From the NCBI GenBank assembly GCA_012513605.1, contig JAAZBV010000156.1:27270-91269 (forward strand): 64,000 bases of DNA. Direction: 5' to 3'. The number at the start of each line of letters is the position of its first letter. Within the stretch, counting starts at the first letter, position 1. A program made the position numbers and the translations under genes. Below, one piece after another: positions 36,374 to 45,297 of the stretch. Under the pieces are notes generated by a model, which searched no databases, was not told the origin of the DNA, and was given only the letters and a program-made list of their open reading frames with translations. Source of the stretch: Desulfatiglans sp. (GTDB lineage Bacteria > Desulfobacterota > DSM-4660 > Desulfatiglandales > HGW-15).

Positions 36374-38200
36374 TTATTTGGGCGGGGAGTATAGAGGTAA
36401 CTTGAGGGTGATCACTGTAATATTTTCTTTGTCTGCCCTGATATCTATAAAGCCCTTTAAGACGCTGATGATCCTGTGAGTGATATAAAAGCCCCTCCCC
36501 TTTGCCTCTCCTTCCAGTAACTGCATGCGTATATCCTCAGGTATGGAGCCTGTGTTTTTGACCTCAATGCAGGCATAGCCATTTTCTTCATATGTCTTTA
36601 TGCCGAGCCTTCCGCCCTTGATTGGTATTGCCTTTGTTGCATTGTTTAAAAGATTGTCAAGCACCCTTTCAAGAAACAGGGGATAGCAGTAGATTACAAG
36701 GTTGTCATTAAAAGGCCCCTGTTCAAGGGTTATATTCTGCCTGAACTTTTCTCTGATAACTTCCTCATTTATTTCGAATCTGCGTTTCAGCACCTGTGTC
36801 ACATCCACAGGTTGTTCTTTGCCTACATGTGAGAGACTCATTGCCATTTCCTGCATGCGGCTTGTCTCTTCCATCAGTATCTGGACATATTTTGTTATCC
36901 TGCTTTCGTCTTCAGGGGCGCACTCTTTTTCAAGCAGGCTGTGGAGCCTTCTTGCAAAACCGGCAGTGGCAATGGCAGGGTTTTTAAAATCATGGAGTAT
37001 ATCGTCGAGGCGCTCCATTCTCTGTGCCTTCATCAGCTCTCTACCAAGGAAGAGGAATATCTCTATCTCCTCCGGGCTGTACCCCTTTCTCTGGTCAACC
37101 GCATCCACTGTGATAAAATGCGTTACAAATTCGCCTGACCTCATAGGTATATAGAGGATAGAGTTGATGTTTCTGATTAATGAAAGGCTCTTTGTATTTA
37201 GAGATACCAGGCTGCTCTTCTGTGGGTCTGTAACAAGCACATAGGATGATGTAATTATTTCATACGGGGTATCCTTTTCAGGATATTTGAGACCTAAGAT
37301 CACCTCAAAGGAGGGCTCGCTAGTTACCGGGAAGCTCTTGCCTATGCCGTGTAATGATAGTGAATCAGGATACCCTGCCTCAAGGACTACATTCTGCATG
37401 TCATCTGTTACTGAAAAGAGGGCGCAGCTCTGAAGGTTGATGATATCAGCCAGCTCAGGGATCAGCCGGTTAAAGATATCCTTCATCTTGACCCCTTCCA
37501 GTTTTCCCATCCTTGAAAATATCTGCTTAAGGATGGTCTCTTTTTTTTCATTCATCCTCTGCATGGTAAGGATTTTTTTTCTTGCAATGACAAACCCCAG
37601 CCTCTGGGACATGAGTGTTGCCACCTGAGCCTCAAGTGGTGCAAAGATGCGCTCTTTCTGAGCATAGTATATCTGGATCACCCCTGTGGTATTTCTTTCG
37701 TGCGGAAAGAACCTTGGTATCTCAAAGGGGATTGCCATTAGCGAATTTACCCCTTTTCTATCAACAATGGTCTTATCTGTGTAAAGTTTTTCTCTGAGTA
37801 TATCAGGTACAATAACAGGCTTTCTGGTGGTAATTGCAATGCCGGCCACGCTGCCTTCTATCGCTATCTGGCTGGGCCTTGTCTCTTCTTCAGAGGGGTA
37901 TGAGCCGTATGAAAGCATCTGGGAAGTGAATGGGTCATATATCCTCACAGATGCCATGACTGCATTTAAAGATTCCACCAGCCTTTTTGCAATAAGTTCG
38001 AGTATCTCCCTTTCTGACTGACCCGGATCAATCATGATAATAGAGTCTACAAGATGGGTGATTTTTGTAATGAAATCGGGAAGGAGGTTTTTAGCGATCC
38101 ATTCGGTCAGGTTGCTCCAGAAAAGATCACCCTCCGGGACAGCCTTTGCCCAGGTCTGTTTTTTAATCAGCTCTATGTGGCTTTCTGAGATGCCAAACAT
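36374..38200 (-). CDS. GAF-domain histidine kinase, orphan
   Basis: A 608-residue cytoplasmic protein. An N-terminal GAF domain spans about 55-200 (ALIAKRLVESLNAVMASVRIYDP-like start, EGSVAGIAITTRKPVIVPDI), and a second GAF-like region lies around 230-390. The phosphoacceptor helix carries LHDFKNPAIATAGFARRL, and the ATPase domain has the N-box LDNLLNNATKAI and a glycine box GRGFYITHRI. The HDFKNP form of the H-box is unusual. No response regulator gene adjoins, so its partner is elsewhere. It is 38 bases downstream of the aminotransferase gene and probably co-transcribed. There is no transmembrane segment, so it likely senses a cytoplasmic or redox signal. Confidence 0.85.
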   Translation of the reverse strand: MFGISESHIELIKKQTWAKAVPEGDLFWSNLTEWIAKNLLPDFITKITHLVDSIIMIDPGQSEREILELIAKRLVESLNAVMASVRIYDPFTSQMLSYGSYPSEEETRPSQIAIEGSVAGIAITTRKPVIVPDILREKLYTDKTIVDRKGVNSLMAIPFEIPRFFPHERNTTGVIQIYYAQKERIFAPLEAQVATLMSQRLGFVIARKKILTMQRMNEKKETILKQIFSRMGKLEGVKMKDIFNRLIPELADIINLQSCALFSVTDDMQNVVLEAGYPDSLSLHGIGKSFPVTSEPSFEVILGLKYPEKDTPYEIITSSYVLVTDPQKSSLVSLNTKSLSLIRNINSILYIPMRSGEFVTHFITVDAVDQRKGYSPEEIEIFLFLGRELMKAQRMERLDDILHDFKNPAIATAGFARRLHSLLEKECAPEDESRITKYVQILMEETSRMQEMAMSLSHVGKEQPVDVTQVLKRRFEINEEVIREKFRQNITLEQGPFNDNLVIYCYPLFLERVLDNLLNNATKAIPIKGGRLGIKTYEENGYACIEVKNTGSIPEDIRMQLLEGEAKGRGFYITHRIISVLKGFIDIRADKENITVITLKLPLYSPPK

Positions 38201-38238
38201 ATTATGCGCCCCGGTGAGTGCTTTATAATAAAGGCATT

Positions 38239-39549
38239 TTATTTTTCCAGGTCAATAATGCCTTTATAGATAATATCAAAAAGCTCTTTGATATCTTCCT
38301 TTTCCAAACATGAAAATGCTATGCGTAGATCGGTCTTTCCAATGGATATTGTGCCAACACCGTATTTATCCAGTATATGAACCCTGAGCGCCTCAGCATC
38401 AACCGTCTTGAGTTTCAGACACATGAAATACCCGGAGTTAAATGGATAAACCGCCCAGACTTTATCATATTTTTTATCAGAAAGCACTTTTTTAACTTCA
38501 TTTGCCCTTTCTTTCATGATCCCGAATTTTACTTCGCTTTCTTTGCCAAAGGTTTCCGAGGCAAGGGATTTTGCAACTATTGTCTGACTCAGGTGCGAGA
38601 CATTTGATATATTACCCCTCACATCCCCTGCGGTCTTTCTTTCAAGGGCGTCATAAAAGAGGGCAGTATCTCCATCTATGGCAGCACCATAAGTAATAAA
38701 ACCCACCCTCAGGCCCCATACAAATATCTCCTTTGTTGCCCCGTCAAGCTTGATGGTGAAAAGCCTCGGGTGTCTTCCGATCAGGTGGCTGAAGATCGAT
38801 TCCTTCATGACATTCTCTTCGAAAAAGAGCCCGAAATAGGCATCATCAGTAACAGCAACTACATTTGTGCCCTTTTCTGCTGCTTCAGTCAGTATGTTCG
38901 CTATCTTTTCCCCCTCTTCGTTTGTGATGCTGTAGCCGGTCGGATTATTGGGGAAGTTAAGCAGTACCATGAGCTTTTTTGCTGTTTTTGCCTGCTCCTC
39001 AATGCATTGTTTAAGCCCCTCAGTATTAAACCCGCCCTCTTTGCTAAAGAGGGGGTATTTTACTATTTTTCCGCCGCTTCTTGTCTCAAAGATCATGCTG
39101 TAATTGCCCCAGTTTTTATCAGGGATGATAATTATATCATCCTTATCAACCCACATGTCTGCCACTACAGAAAGACCATGGGTGATTGCATTTGTGACAA
39201 CAGGAAGGCTGATCTTTTTATCCTTTAGAGGCGGGTTTTTATCAAGTATATAATCCTTCCATGCTTTTCTTAAGCCTGCTGTCCCGTAAGAGGGGGCATA
39301 GGTGAGGGATTCTTCCGGGCTGATGTTGCCCATAAAAGACATTACTGAAGATAGGTACATGGTTTTACCCTTTTCAGTTGCCATGCCAATAGTTGCATTA
39401 AATTTATGTGCCTTTGCCTTTGCCTCAGCACTTTGTGTGAGTATCCCTTTCGGGAAATAGAGAGATTTACCAACATCAGAAAGCATATCAAATATATGCG
39501 GATTAGCTTTTTGAATAATTACATTCAGTTCAATCGCAAGCGGATTCAT
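38239..39549 (-). CDS. Class I/II PLP-dependent aminotransferase
   Basis: A 436-residue fold-type I aminotransferase. Visible are the SYGTAGLRKAW region, the LNFPNNPTGYSI motif, DDAYFGLFF with the PLP-binding Asp/Tyr, and the catalytic Lys in LDGATKEIFVWGLRVGF. The GATK context differs from the usual SxSK. The ATG at 39549 has GGAG six bases upstream and is preferred over an in-frame TTG at 39561. Substrate cannot be told; aspartate or aromatic aminotransferase relatives are the nearest impressions. It leads the unit with the GAF histidine kinase gene. Confidence 0.85.
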   Translation of the reverse strand: MNPLAIELNVIIQKANPHIFDMLSDVGKSLYFPKGILTQSAEAKAKAHKFNATIGMATEKGKTMYLSSVMSFMGNISPEESLTYAPSYGTAGLRKAWKDYILDKNPPLKDKKISLPVVTNAITHGLSVVADMWVDKDDIIIIPDKNWGNYSMIFETRSGGKIVKYPLFSKEGGFNTEGLKQCIEEQAKTAKKLMVLLNFPNNPTGYSITNEEGEKIANILTEAAEKGTNVVAVTDDAYFGLFFEENVMKESIFSHLIGRHPRLFTIKLDGATKEIFVWGLRVGFITYGAAIDGDTALFYDALERKTAGDVRGNISNVSHLSQTIVAKSLASETFGKESEVKFGIMKERANEVKKVLSDKKYDKVWAVYPFNSGYFMCLKLKTVDAEALRVHILDKYGVGTISIGKTDLRIAFSCLEKEDIKELFDIIYKGIIDLEK

Positions 39550-39668
39550 ATTTAACTCCAAAAAATTAGTATAACCACAGGTGCTGTAAGAAGACCTTTA
39601 ACGCCTAACTAGCCGGTGTATCATAAAAATGTCAAGAAAATTCATTTGGTTATTGGGGTTAAAATAAC

Positions 39669-39698
39669 TTGACTTGGAAATGTACATCTTTATATATT
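39669..39698 (+). promoter_or_regulatory. Possible sigma-70 promoter for the crotonase-meaB unit
   Basis: TTGACT (39669-39674), an 18-base spacer and TATATT (39693-39698), about 140 bases before the crotonase ATG in a 275-base intergenic region. The long leader has no recognised riboswitch. Confidence 0.4.
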
Positions 39699-39836
39699 CA
39701 CCCGTAACCTTAACCCTGCTTGTGCAGGTTGAATCAGGGGCATATTTTATATTGTAAACACAGAAGGTTCAAGAATAGATTTGGTAAAATTTCATACCAT
39801 TCTTTTTTTTTACACTAACCACACAAGGAGCTAAAA

Positions 39837-40625
39837 ATGAACTACAACAATATCCTTTTCAGCGTTGAAGGCAGTATCGCAATAATCAAGTTTAACAGGC
39901 CCCAGGCCCTTAATGCCATTAATCCTGATGTGTTAAAAGATGTAAACGCTGCGCTGGATGAAATAATTGAAAATCCCGAGGTCAAGGTGCTTGTATTTAC
40001 CGGAGAGGGAGACAAGGCATTTGTGGCAGGTGCAGATATTAAGCATATGGTAAACCTGACCCCTCTTCAGGCAAGGGAGTTTGGCAGGGTAGGGCAGGAG
40101 CTGCTTTTTCGCATAGAGCAGTTTCCCATGCCTGTAATCGCCTGTGTAAACGGCTTTGCCCTTGGCGGAGGCTGTGAGATAGCAATGTCATGTGACTTTA
40201 TATACGCCTCTGAAAAGGCAAAGTTCGGCCAGCCTGAGATAAATCTTGGTGTAATACCCGGTTTTGGCGGCACACAGAGGCTTGCGAGGCGTGTGGGTAA
40301 CAGCATGGCAAAGGAGCTCTGCATGACAGGCGCGATAATCAAAGCGGATGAGGCAAAAAGTATCGGTCTTGTGAACAGGGTCTTCCCTGCTGAAACCCTG
40401 TGGGCGGAGACCATGAAGACTGCAAACCTTATTGCATCAAAGGGAAGGACAGCGCTTAAGGGTATCAAAGACTGCATTGACAGGGGCGCTGACATGGATC
40501 TGATCAATGGTTGCAGGATGGAATCAGATGCATTTGGTCTTATATTCACAAGCCCTGACCAGAAAGAGGGTATGTCTGCTTTTCTTGAAAAGAGGACACC
40601 GGAATTCAAGGGCAGTCTGTTTTAA
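39837..40625 (+). CDS. Enoyl-CoA hydratase (crotonase family)
   Basis: A 262-residue crotonase that hydrates short-chain enoyl-CoA. The oxyanion-hole and catalytic parts are all present: AFVAGADIKHMVNL near residue 60, ALGGGCEIAMSCD with the first catalytic Glu near 112, and FGQPEINLGVIPGFGGTQRL with the second Glu near 132. Both glutamates suggest a true hydratase. AAGGAG precedes the ATG. It lies eight bases before meaB, so a link with short-chain acyl-CoA metabolism such as butyrate or propionate is plausible. Specificity within the family is unresolved. Confidence 0.92.
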   Translation: MNYNNILFSVEGSIAIIKFNRPQALNAINPDVLKDVNAALDEIIENPEVKVLVFTGEGDKAFVAGADIKHMVNLTPLQAREFGRVGQELLFRIEQFPMPVIACVNGFALGGGCEIAMSCDFIYASEKAKFGQPEINLGVIPGFGGTQRLARRVGNSMAKELCMTGAIIKADEAKSIGLVNRVFPAETLWAETMKTANLIASKGRTALKGIKDCIDRGADMDLINGCRMESDAFGLIFTSPDQKEGMSAFLEKRTPEFKGSLF

Positions 40626-40633
40626 TATTCTTT

Positions 40634-41590
40634 ATGTCTGAAACTGCACAGAAGGTTATCTCAGGCGATATCAGGGCCGCAGCCAGGCTTATCAGCAATA
40701 TTGATAATGGGCTTACCGGGGTCAGGGATATCCTCAGGGAGCTTTATCCACATACCGGGAATGCCTATGTTATTGGTATTACAGGTGCCCCGGGCGTCGG
40801 GAAAAGCACCCTTGTTGACAGACTGATAGAAAATCTAAGGAAAAGAAAAAAAACGGTAGGAGTTATAGCAATCGATCCCACAAGCCCATTCAGCGGTGGG
40901 GCAATCCTGGGCGACAGGATCAGGATGCAGCGACACAGCAATGACAAAGAGGTCTTTATCAGGTCGCTGGCCACAAGGGGACATTTCGGGGGGCTCACAT
41001 TATCCACTCGCGGTGCGATCGATGTTATGGATGCCATGGGCAAGGACTATATCATTGTCGAGACCGTTGGGGTTGGCCAGGATGAGGTGGATATAGTTAA
41101 AAAGGCCCATACCACTGTGATCGTGCTTACACCAGGCATGGGCGATGATATCCAGGCCATCAAGGCCGGTATACTTGAGGCAGGTGATATCTTTGTGATC
41201 AATAAGGCTGATAGAGCTGGTGTTGAAAAGGCAATGACAGACCTTATGGTCATGCTGGACATGGGTATGAATAATGGCGATGATATGAAGTGGCATCCGC
41301 CAGTAATTAAAACAGTTGCACCCGAAGGAAAAGGCATAGAAGAGGTTATCACAGAGATAGAAAGACACAGGAGTTTTATCATTCAAAAGAGGGGAAATAT
41401 TAACCCCAGGAGGACAGAATCAGGTGCAAGGGAAGAGCTCCTTGAAATGATAAAGGGCAGGATCATGGAAGAGGTGATAGGCAGGCTTGAAAAGGATGAT
41501 GCCTTTAACGTGGCTGTTGAATCCATAAGGAGCGGTGAAAAAGACCCATATACCGCATCAGATGAAATTTTAAGCAGCCATTTTTTATGA
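40634..41590 (+). CDS. meaB: Methylmalonyl-CoA mutase-associated GTPase MeaB
   Basis: A 318-residue G3E GTPase of the MeaB/ArgK type, which gates cobalamin loading and protects adenosylcobalamin-dependent mutases. Motifs are GAPGVGKSTLVD (P-loop), ATRGHFGGLT, ETVGVGQDEVDI and NKAD. No methylmalonyl-CoA mutase subunit gene is in the window, so the client enzyme is encoded elsewhere or lies outside. It is probably co-transcribed with the enoyl-CoA hydratase gene. Confidence 0.94.
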   Translation: MSETAQKVISGDIRAAARLISNIDNGLTGVRDILRELYPHTGNAYVIGITGAPGVGKSTLVDRLIENLRKRKKTVGVIAIDPTSPFSGGAILGDRIRMQRHSNDKEVFIRSLATRGHFGGLTLSTRGAIDVMDAMGKDYIIVETVGVGQDEVDIVKKAHTTVIVLTPGMGDDIQAIKAGILEAGDIFVINKADRAGVEKAMTDLMVMLDMGMNNGDDMKWHPPVIKTVAPEGKGIEEVITEIERHRSFIIQKRGNINPRRTESGAREELLEMIKGRIMEEVIGRLEKDDAFNVAVESIRSGEKDPYTASDEILSSHFL

Positions 41591-41655
41591 CCTGTTTACA
41601 GGGTGGTCAGGATAGTCAAAAATAAAAAGAGAAAACAGGGATATCAAAAAATTAG

Positions 41656-42567
41656 ATGTATGATTTTTTCAACCCATACAGGGAGATTATCCCTGATTTT
41701 GATAATTTTATCGATAGTCTTAACAGACCAGCACCGGTTCATTTAAGGGTAAACCGCATAAAGGCAGAACCGGAAAGGGTTGTTAATATCCTTGCCGAAC
41801 GCGGTGTATTACTTAAACCCATGGGCGATGAGGGGAACAGGTTCTTTGAGGCATCTAACCTTGAATCATCGGGTAACCTGCCGGAATATTTTTCTGGTTA
41901 TATACATCCCCAGGCGCTTACCTCCTGCCTTGCCGCAATGGTGCTTGCACCGGTAAAGGATAGCCTTGTGCTTGACATGTGTTCGGCGCCTGGCGGTAAA
42001 ACCGCCCATATGGCTGATATCATGGAAAACAGCGGTCTGATAATAGCAAATGAGCTTTACCCCACAAGGCATATCCCATTAGGCCATACCCTTACAAGGC
42101 TGGGGGTACTTAATGTTATTTACACAGAGTATCAGGCACAGGAGTTTCCTCTTAAGCAGCGGTTTGACTTTATTATGGCTGATGTGCCCTGTTCGGGCGA
42201 GGGGAGGATCAGAAAGCGGGAGGATTCATCAAACAGCTATCCATCAAAACCACACCCTGGAAATAAGCTTTTGGATCTACAGAAAAAGATGATCTTAAGG
42301 GGGTTTGATCTCCTGAAAGATGGCGGGACAATGCTTTATTCTACATGCACATATAACCCGCTTGAGAATGAAGGGGCGGTCCAGTTTCTTCTTGATAACA
42401 GGGATGCGGAATTACTTCCAATAGATATCTCATTTCCCCATATGAATGGGCTCACAGAATTTAATGGTGTTTCCTATGACAGACAACTATACCGCGCAGC
42501 AAGGTTCTACCCCCACTATCTCAACTCGGTGGGATTCTTCATGGCCAGGATTGGCAAAAGAAGATGA
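41656..42567 (+). CDS. RsmF/NSUN-type RNA cytosine-C5 methyltransferase, catalytic domain
   Basis: A 303-residue SAM-dependent m5C RNA methyltransferase. VHLRVNRIK begins the N-terminal RNA-binding part; LDMCSAPGGKTAHMAD is the SAM site; MADVPCSGEG holds one conserved Cys and STCTYNPLENE the catalytic Cys. The NusB-like domain of RsmB is absent, and the protein ends shortly after the catalytic fold, earlier than RsmF. The missing C-terminal part appears in an overlapping frame from 42551. The two may be separate proteins or joined by +1 frameshifting near AAA-AGA-AGA-TGA at the end. The target, rRNA or tRNA, is unknown. Confidence 0.88.
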   Translation: MYDFFNPYREIIPDFDNFIDSLNRPAPVHLRVNRIKAEPERVVNILAERGVLLKPMGDEGNRFFEASNLESSGNLPEYFSGYIHPQALTSCLAAMVLAPVKDSLVLDMCSAPGGKTAHMADIMENSGLIIANELYPTRHIPLGHTLTRLGVLNVIYTEYQAQEFPLKQRFDFIMADVPCSGEGRIRKREDSSNSYPSKPHPGNKLLDLQKKMILRGFDLLKDGGTMLYSTCTYNPLENEGAVQFLLDNRDAELLPIDISFPHMNGLTEFNGVSYDRQLYRAARFYPHYLNSVGFFMARIGKRR

Positions 42568-43009
42568 GAGGGTAACACTGCTTTCATATCTCTATAACAG
42601 GTTTGGCATCAATAAAGAGCTCTTTGATGATTATCTCATCTTCAGCAAGAAACGGACATTCTGGTTTTTAAGAAAAAGCCCTTATATATCAGAGGTCTCC
42701 CAGCTGAAGATTAAAAGACTTGGTATCAAGGCCTTTCAGGAGGTGGGGAGCTTTATGAAACCCACGACCAGATTTATACAATATTTCGGGGTACATGCCA
42801 CAAAGGCACTGTTCGAAATAGACGAAAAACAGCTCAGGCAGCTTCTGGATGGCGAATATCTCCTTTTTAATCAGGAACTTGAAAATGGTTATGTGATTCT
42901 ATGCTTTAAAGGAGAGGTGCTTGGCCTTGGACTACTTATAAAGGGGATGGTGAGGTCACAGCTTGCATTAGAAGATGTAAGATATCTGTCGATACCAGAT
43001 GCAAATTAA
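42551..43009 (+). CDS. PUA-like C-terminal domain of the methyltransferase, separate frame
   Basis: About 152 residues starting at TTG 42551, overlapping the methyltransferase gene by 17 bases in the +1 frame; the frame is open from 42446. The sequence YLYNRFGINKELFDDYLIFSK, FFGVHATKALFEIDE-like and VLGLGLLIKGMVRSQLALEDVR patterns resemble the PUA-type RNA-binding tail of RsmF/NSUN proteins, an inference from overall shape. AGGA just before the TTG is too close to be a good ribosome site, which argues for coupling or a frameshift. It should assist RNA binding by the upstream catalytic domain. Confidence 0.6.
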   Translation: MAKEDERVTLLSYLYNRFGINKELFDDYLIFSKKRTFWFLRKSPYISEVSQLKIKRLGIKAFQEVGSFMKPTTRFIQYFGVHATKALFEIDEKQLRQLLDGEYLLFNQELENGYVILCFKGEVLGLGLLIKGMVRSQLALEDVRYLSIPDAN

Positions 43010-43177
43010 TTTGAGCTGAAAAATTATATCCAATTAAAAACCTATTTCCTTGACCTTTTTAAGTAAAATAATGCAATATCACTCACTGTAACTTTGCTGA
43101 ATTATATTATGATTTTTACAATATTGACCGATTGGTCTGGTGATAACAATAATTAACTCGTTACAGGGAATAATATT

Positions 43178-44524
43178 ATGAATAATGCTTTTCTTCTGAA
43201 AAGGACCCCGGTTCCATCCGGGAATTTTTTAATAAGCAATAAAAAGAAAGAGGTGCTGGATGCATACCTCGGCACATGCGTAGGCGTCACTCTGGTTGAT
43301 GAGAAGAGGGATATAGGCGGCCTTATGCACATTTTATTGCCTGAACCGAGCGGAATGAGTGGTATAGGCAGGGTTGAGAACTACGCCAGGACCGGGTTGC
43401 CTGTTTTTATAAGTGCCCTTCGTGACAAAATCGGCGAAAGGGGCAGTTTCAAGGCAACAATCGCTGGTGGAGCATTGGTAGGCCCTGTTTCCGAACTAGA
43501 CCTGAGCCTTGATATAGGCGGAAGGACAGCCGAGATAGTTGAAAGAATATTGAAGTCAGAGAGGATACCTGTTGTTAAGAGTGAAACAGGCGGCCATTTC
43601 TGTTGCTGCCTTAGCCTCAATCTTTCAAACTGGGAGAGTACCATTAAACCCATCAGTGTACCCGAAGATGAAAAGAGAGAGTCAATAGATTTCCCGACCA
43701 TGGCCCAGCTGGAATCGGCAATAGCAAAGATAAAACCCATACCCCAGATTGCCCTTAAATTAATGAGGATGGTTCAGGATGACAGCTACAGCATGGGTGA
43801 TATGGGCACGGAGATCAGAAAAGATCAGGTGATAAGCGCCAAAATAATCAGGCTCTGCAATTCTGCATACTTCCGGCAGAACACCAATGTGGACAGCATA
43901 GAGCGGGCACTTGTTGTGCTGGGTGAAAAACGTCTTTTACAGCTTATTATCTCTGCATCAATGGAGGGTTTTTTCAGCAGCAGTACCGGGGGGTATTCAC
44001 TGTGCAAGGGCGGTCTTTTCAAACATGCGGTGGGTACTGCCCTTATCAGTGAAAAGCTCGCCTCTCTTAACAGGAAGATATCCACTGATATCGCCTATAC
44101 CGCAGCGCTCCTCCATGATATAGGCAAGATAGCCCTTGATCAATTTATGGACAGGGCCTATCCTCTGTTTTACCGGAGGACCCAGGAAAGGGATGAGGCA
44201 CTTGTGAGTGTTGAAAATGAGCTTTTCGGTATGGATCATACAACTGCTGGCGGTAAACTTGCAGAGCTATGGGGTCTGCCTGAACGCCTTGTCGATGTGA
44301 TAAAATACCACCACCACCCTGAAAAATCAGAGCATGACCCTGATCTCAGTTATCTGGTTTATCTTGCAGACCTTCTGATGTCCCGCTTTATTGTGGGCCA
44401 GGAGCTGGAAAGAATCAGCACAGATTCATTTCACAACTGCCTTGAAAGGGTAGGTATCGAGCCGGATCAGCTTTCAAAGACCATTGAGGATCTTTCTGAG
44501 ATAATTACCAATCTTTCAGTGTAA
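43178..44524 (+). CDS. CheD-HDOD fusion protein
   Basis: A 448-residue fusion. Residues 15-160 form a CheD-like glutamine deamidase domain: LGTCVGVTLVD with Cys34 and GGLMHILLP with His51, the same 17-residue spacing as the catalytic pair in known CheD. The position six before the Cys, Thr in CheD, is Asp28. Residues 185-390 are an HDOD domain (PIPQIALKLMRMVQDDSYSM, CNSAYFR, ALVVLGEKRLLQLI), ending in an HD-like segment with LLHDIGKIALDQF intact. HDOD proteins act in chemotaxis and second-messenger signalling. No chemotaxis genes are near. AGGGA lies six bases before the ATG. Confidence 0.85.
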   Translation: MNNAFLLKRTPVPSGNFLISNKKKEVLDAYLGTCVGVTLVDEKRDIGGLMHILLPEPSGMSGIGRVENYARTGLPVFISALRDKIGERGSFKATIAGGALVGPVSELDLSLDIGGRTAEIVERILKSERIPVVKSETGGHFCCCLSLNLSNWESTIKPISVPEDEKRESIDFPTMAQLESAIAKIKPIPQIALKLMRMVQDDSYSMGDMGTEIRKDQVISAKIIRLCNSAYFRQNTNVDSIERALVVLGEKRLLQLIISASMEGFFSSSTGGYSLCKGGLFKHAVGTALISEKLASLNRKISTDIAYTAALLHDIGKIALDQFMDRAYPLFYRRTQERDEALVSVENELFGMDHTTAGGKLAELWGLPERLVDVIKYHHHPEKSEHDPDLSYLVYLADLLMSRFIVGQELERISTDSFHNCLERVGIEPDQLSKTIEDLSEIITNLSV

Positions 44525-44528
44525 AATA

Positions 44529-45164
44529 TTAGAACCTGTACATTCTAAGAAGGTTAAAAAATTTTGGCCCGGCAAAAAGCTCAGCAGTGACTATTATCGG
44601 GTAGTAAAGTATTCTTCCGAATATATTAAATTTCAGAAAATGATCAGCTATAAGTATACCCAGAAAAACCATCGGCGCATAACGCCTTATCTTTTGATAC
44701 CCTGATGCTACCCTGTCTGGAAGGATATTTTCAAGGACATGTGAACCTCCAAGTGGTGGTATAGGGATTAGATTAAAAAGGCCCAGGCCTATATTCAGAA
44801 GCACCATGTTCACAAGTATAAGGCGATAAATATCTATAGGTATGTCGTAAACCCTTATTAAGAGACCTGAAACAAAGGCAGCGGCCAGGTTGGATACTGG
44901 GCCGCTAATGGCCATAAGGATCGTATCTTTACGCCTGTTGGTAAAGTAGGAAATGTTTACGGGAACCGGTTTTGCCCAGCCCACACCGAAGAGGTACATA
45001 CATACAGCGCCAACAGGGTCTATGTGTCGTATCGGGTTGAGTGTAAGTCTTCCTGCATTTTTTGCAGTCGGATCACCAAGTGAAAGTGAGGCCTTTCCAT
45101 GTGAATATCCATGTATGGTCACGGCAAAAAGCAGTACAGCTATTCTTATTATTGCATCTATCAT
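44529..45164 (-). CDS. Site-2 protease (M50) homologue lacking active-site residues
   Basis: A 211-residue polytopic membrane protein of the Rip/M50 family: LGDPTAKNAGRLTLNPIRHIDPVG, FGVGWAKPVPVN and AISGPVSNLAAAF are all hallmarks. The zinc motif, normally HExxH, reads HGYSH at residues 18-22: both His remain but the catalytic Glu is Gly. The second motif, normally PPLDG, is PPLGGS with Gly139 in place of the zinc-ligand Asp. It is therefore probably not a peptidase and may bind or present substrates, as other pseudoproteases do. It converges on the CheD-HDOD gene with a four-base gap. Confidence 0.88.
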   Translation of the reverse strand: MIDAIIRIAVLLFAVTIHGYSHGKASLSLGDPTAKNAGRLTLNPIRHIDPVGAVCMYLFGVGWAKPVPVNISYFTNRRKDTILMAISGPVSNLAAAFVSGLLIRVYDIPIDIYRLILVNMVLLNIGLGLFNLIPIPPLGGSHVLENILPDRVASGYQKIRRYAPMVFLGILIADHFLKFNIFGRILYYPIIVTAELFAGPKFFNLLRMYRF

Positions 45165-45297
45165 ATGCAGCTTATACCATTTGTTTTCATTAATCTCTTC
45201 AAACTTGAGGTAACTTTATATAATAAAAAGATTGTTTGCCGCAAGTGACAAAAAAATATAAAATAACAACTCTGTTATAACAACAAGGAGTTTAAAA

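Noticed and set aside
40067..40609. 180-codon minus-strand frame inside the crotonase gene
   Set aside because: Antisense shadow of a well-supported enoyl-CoA hydratase gene.
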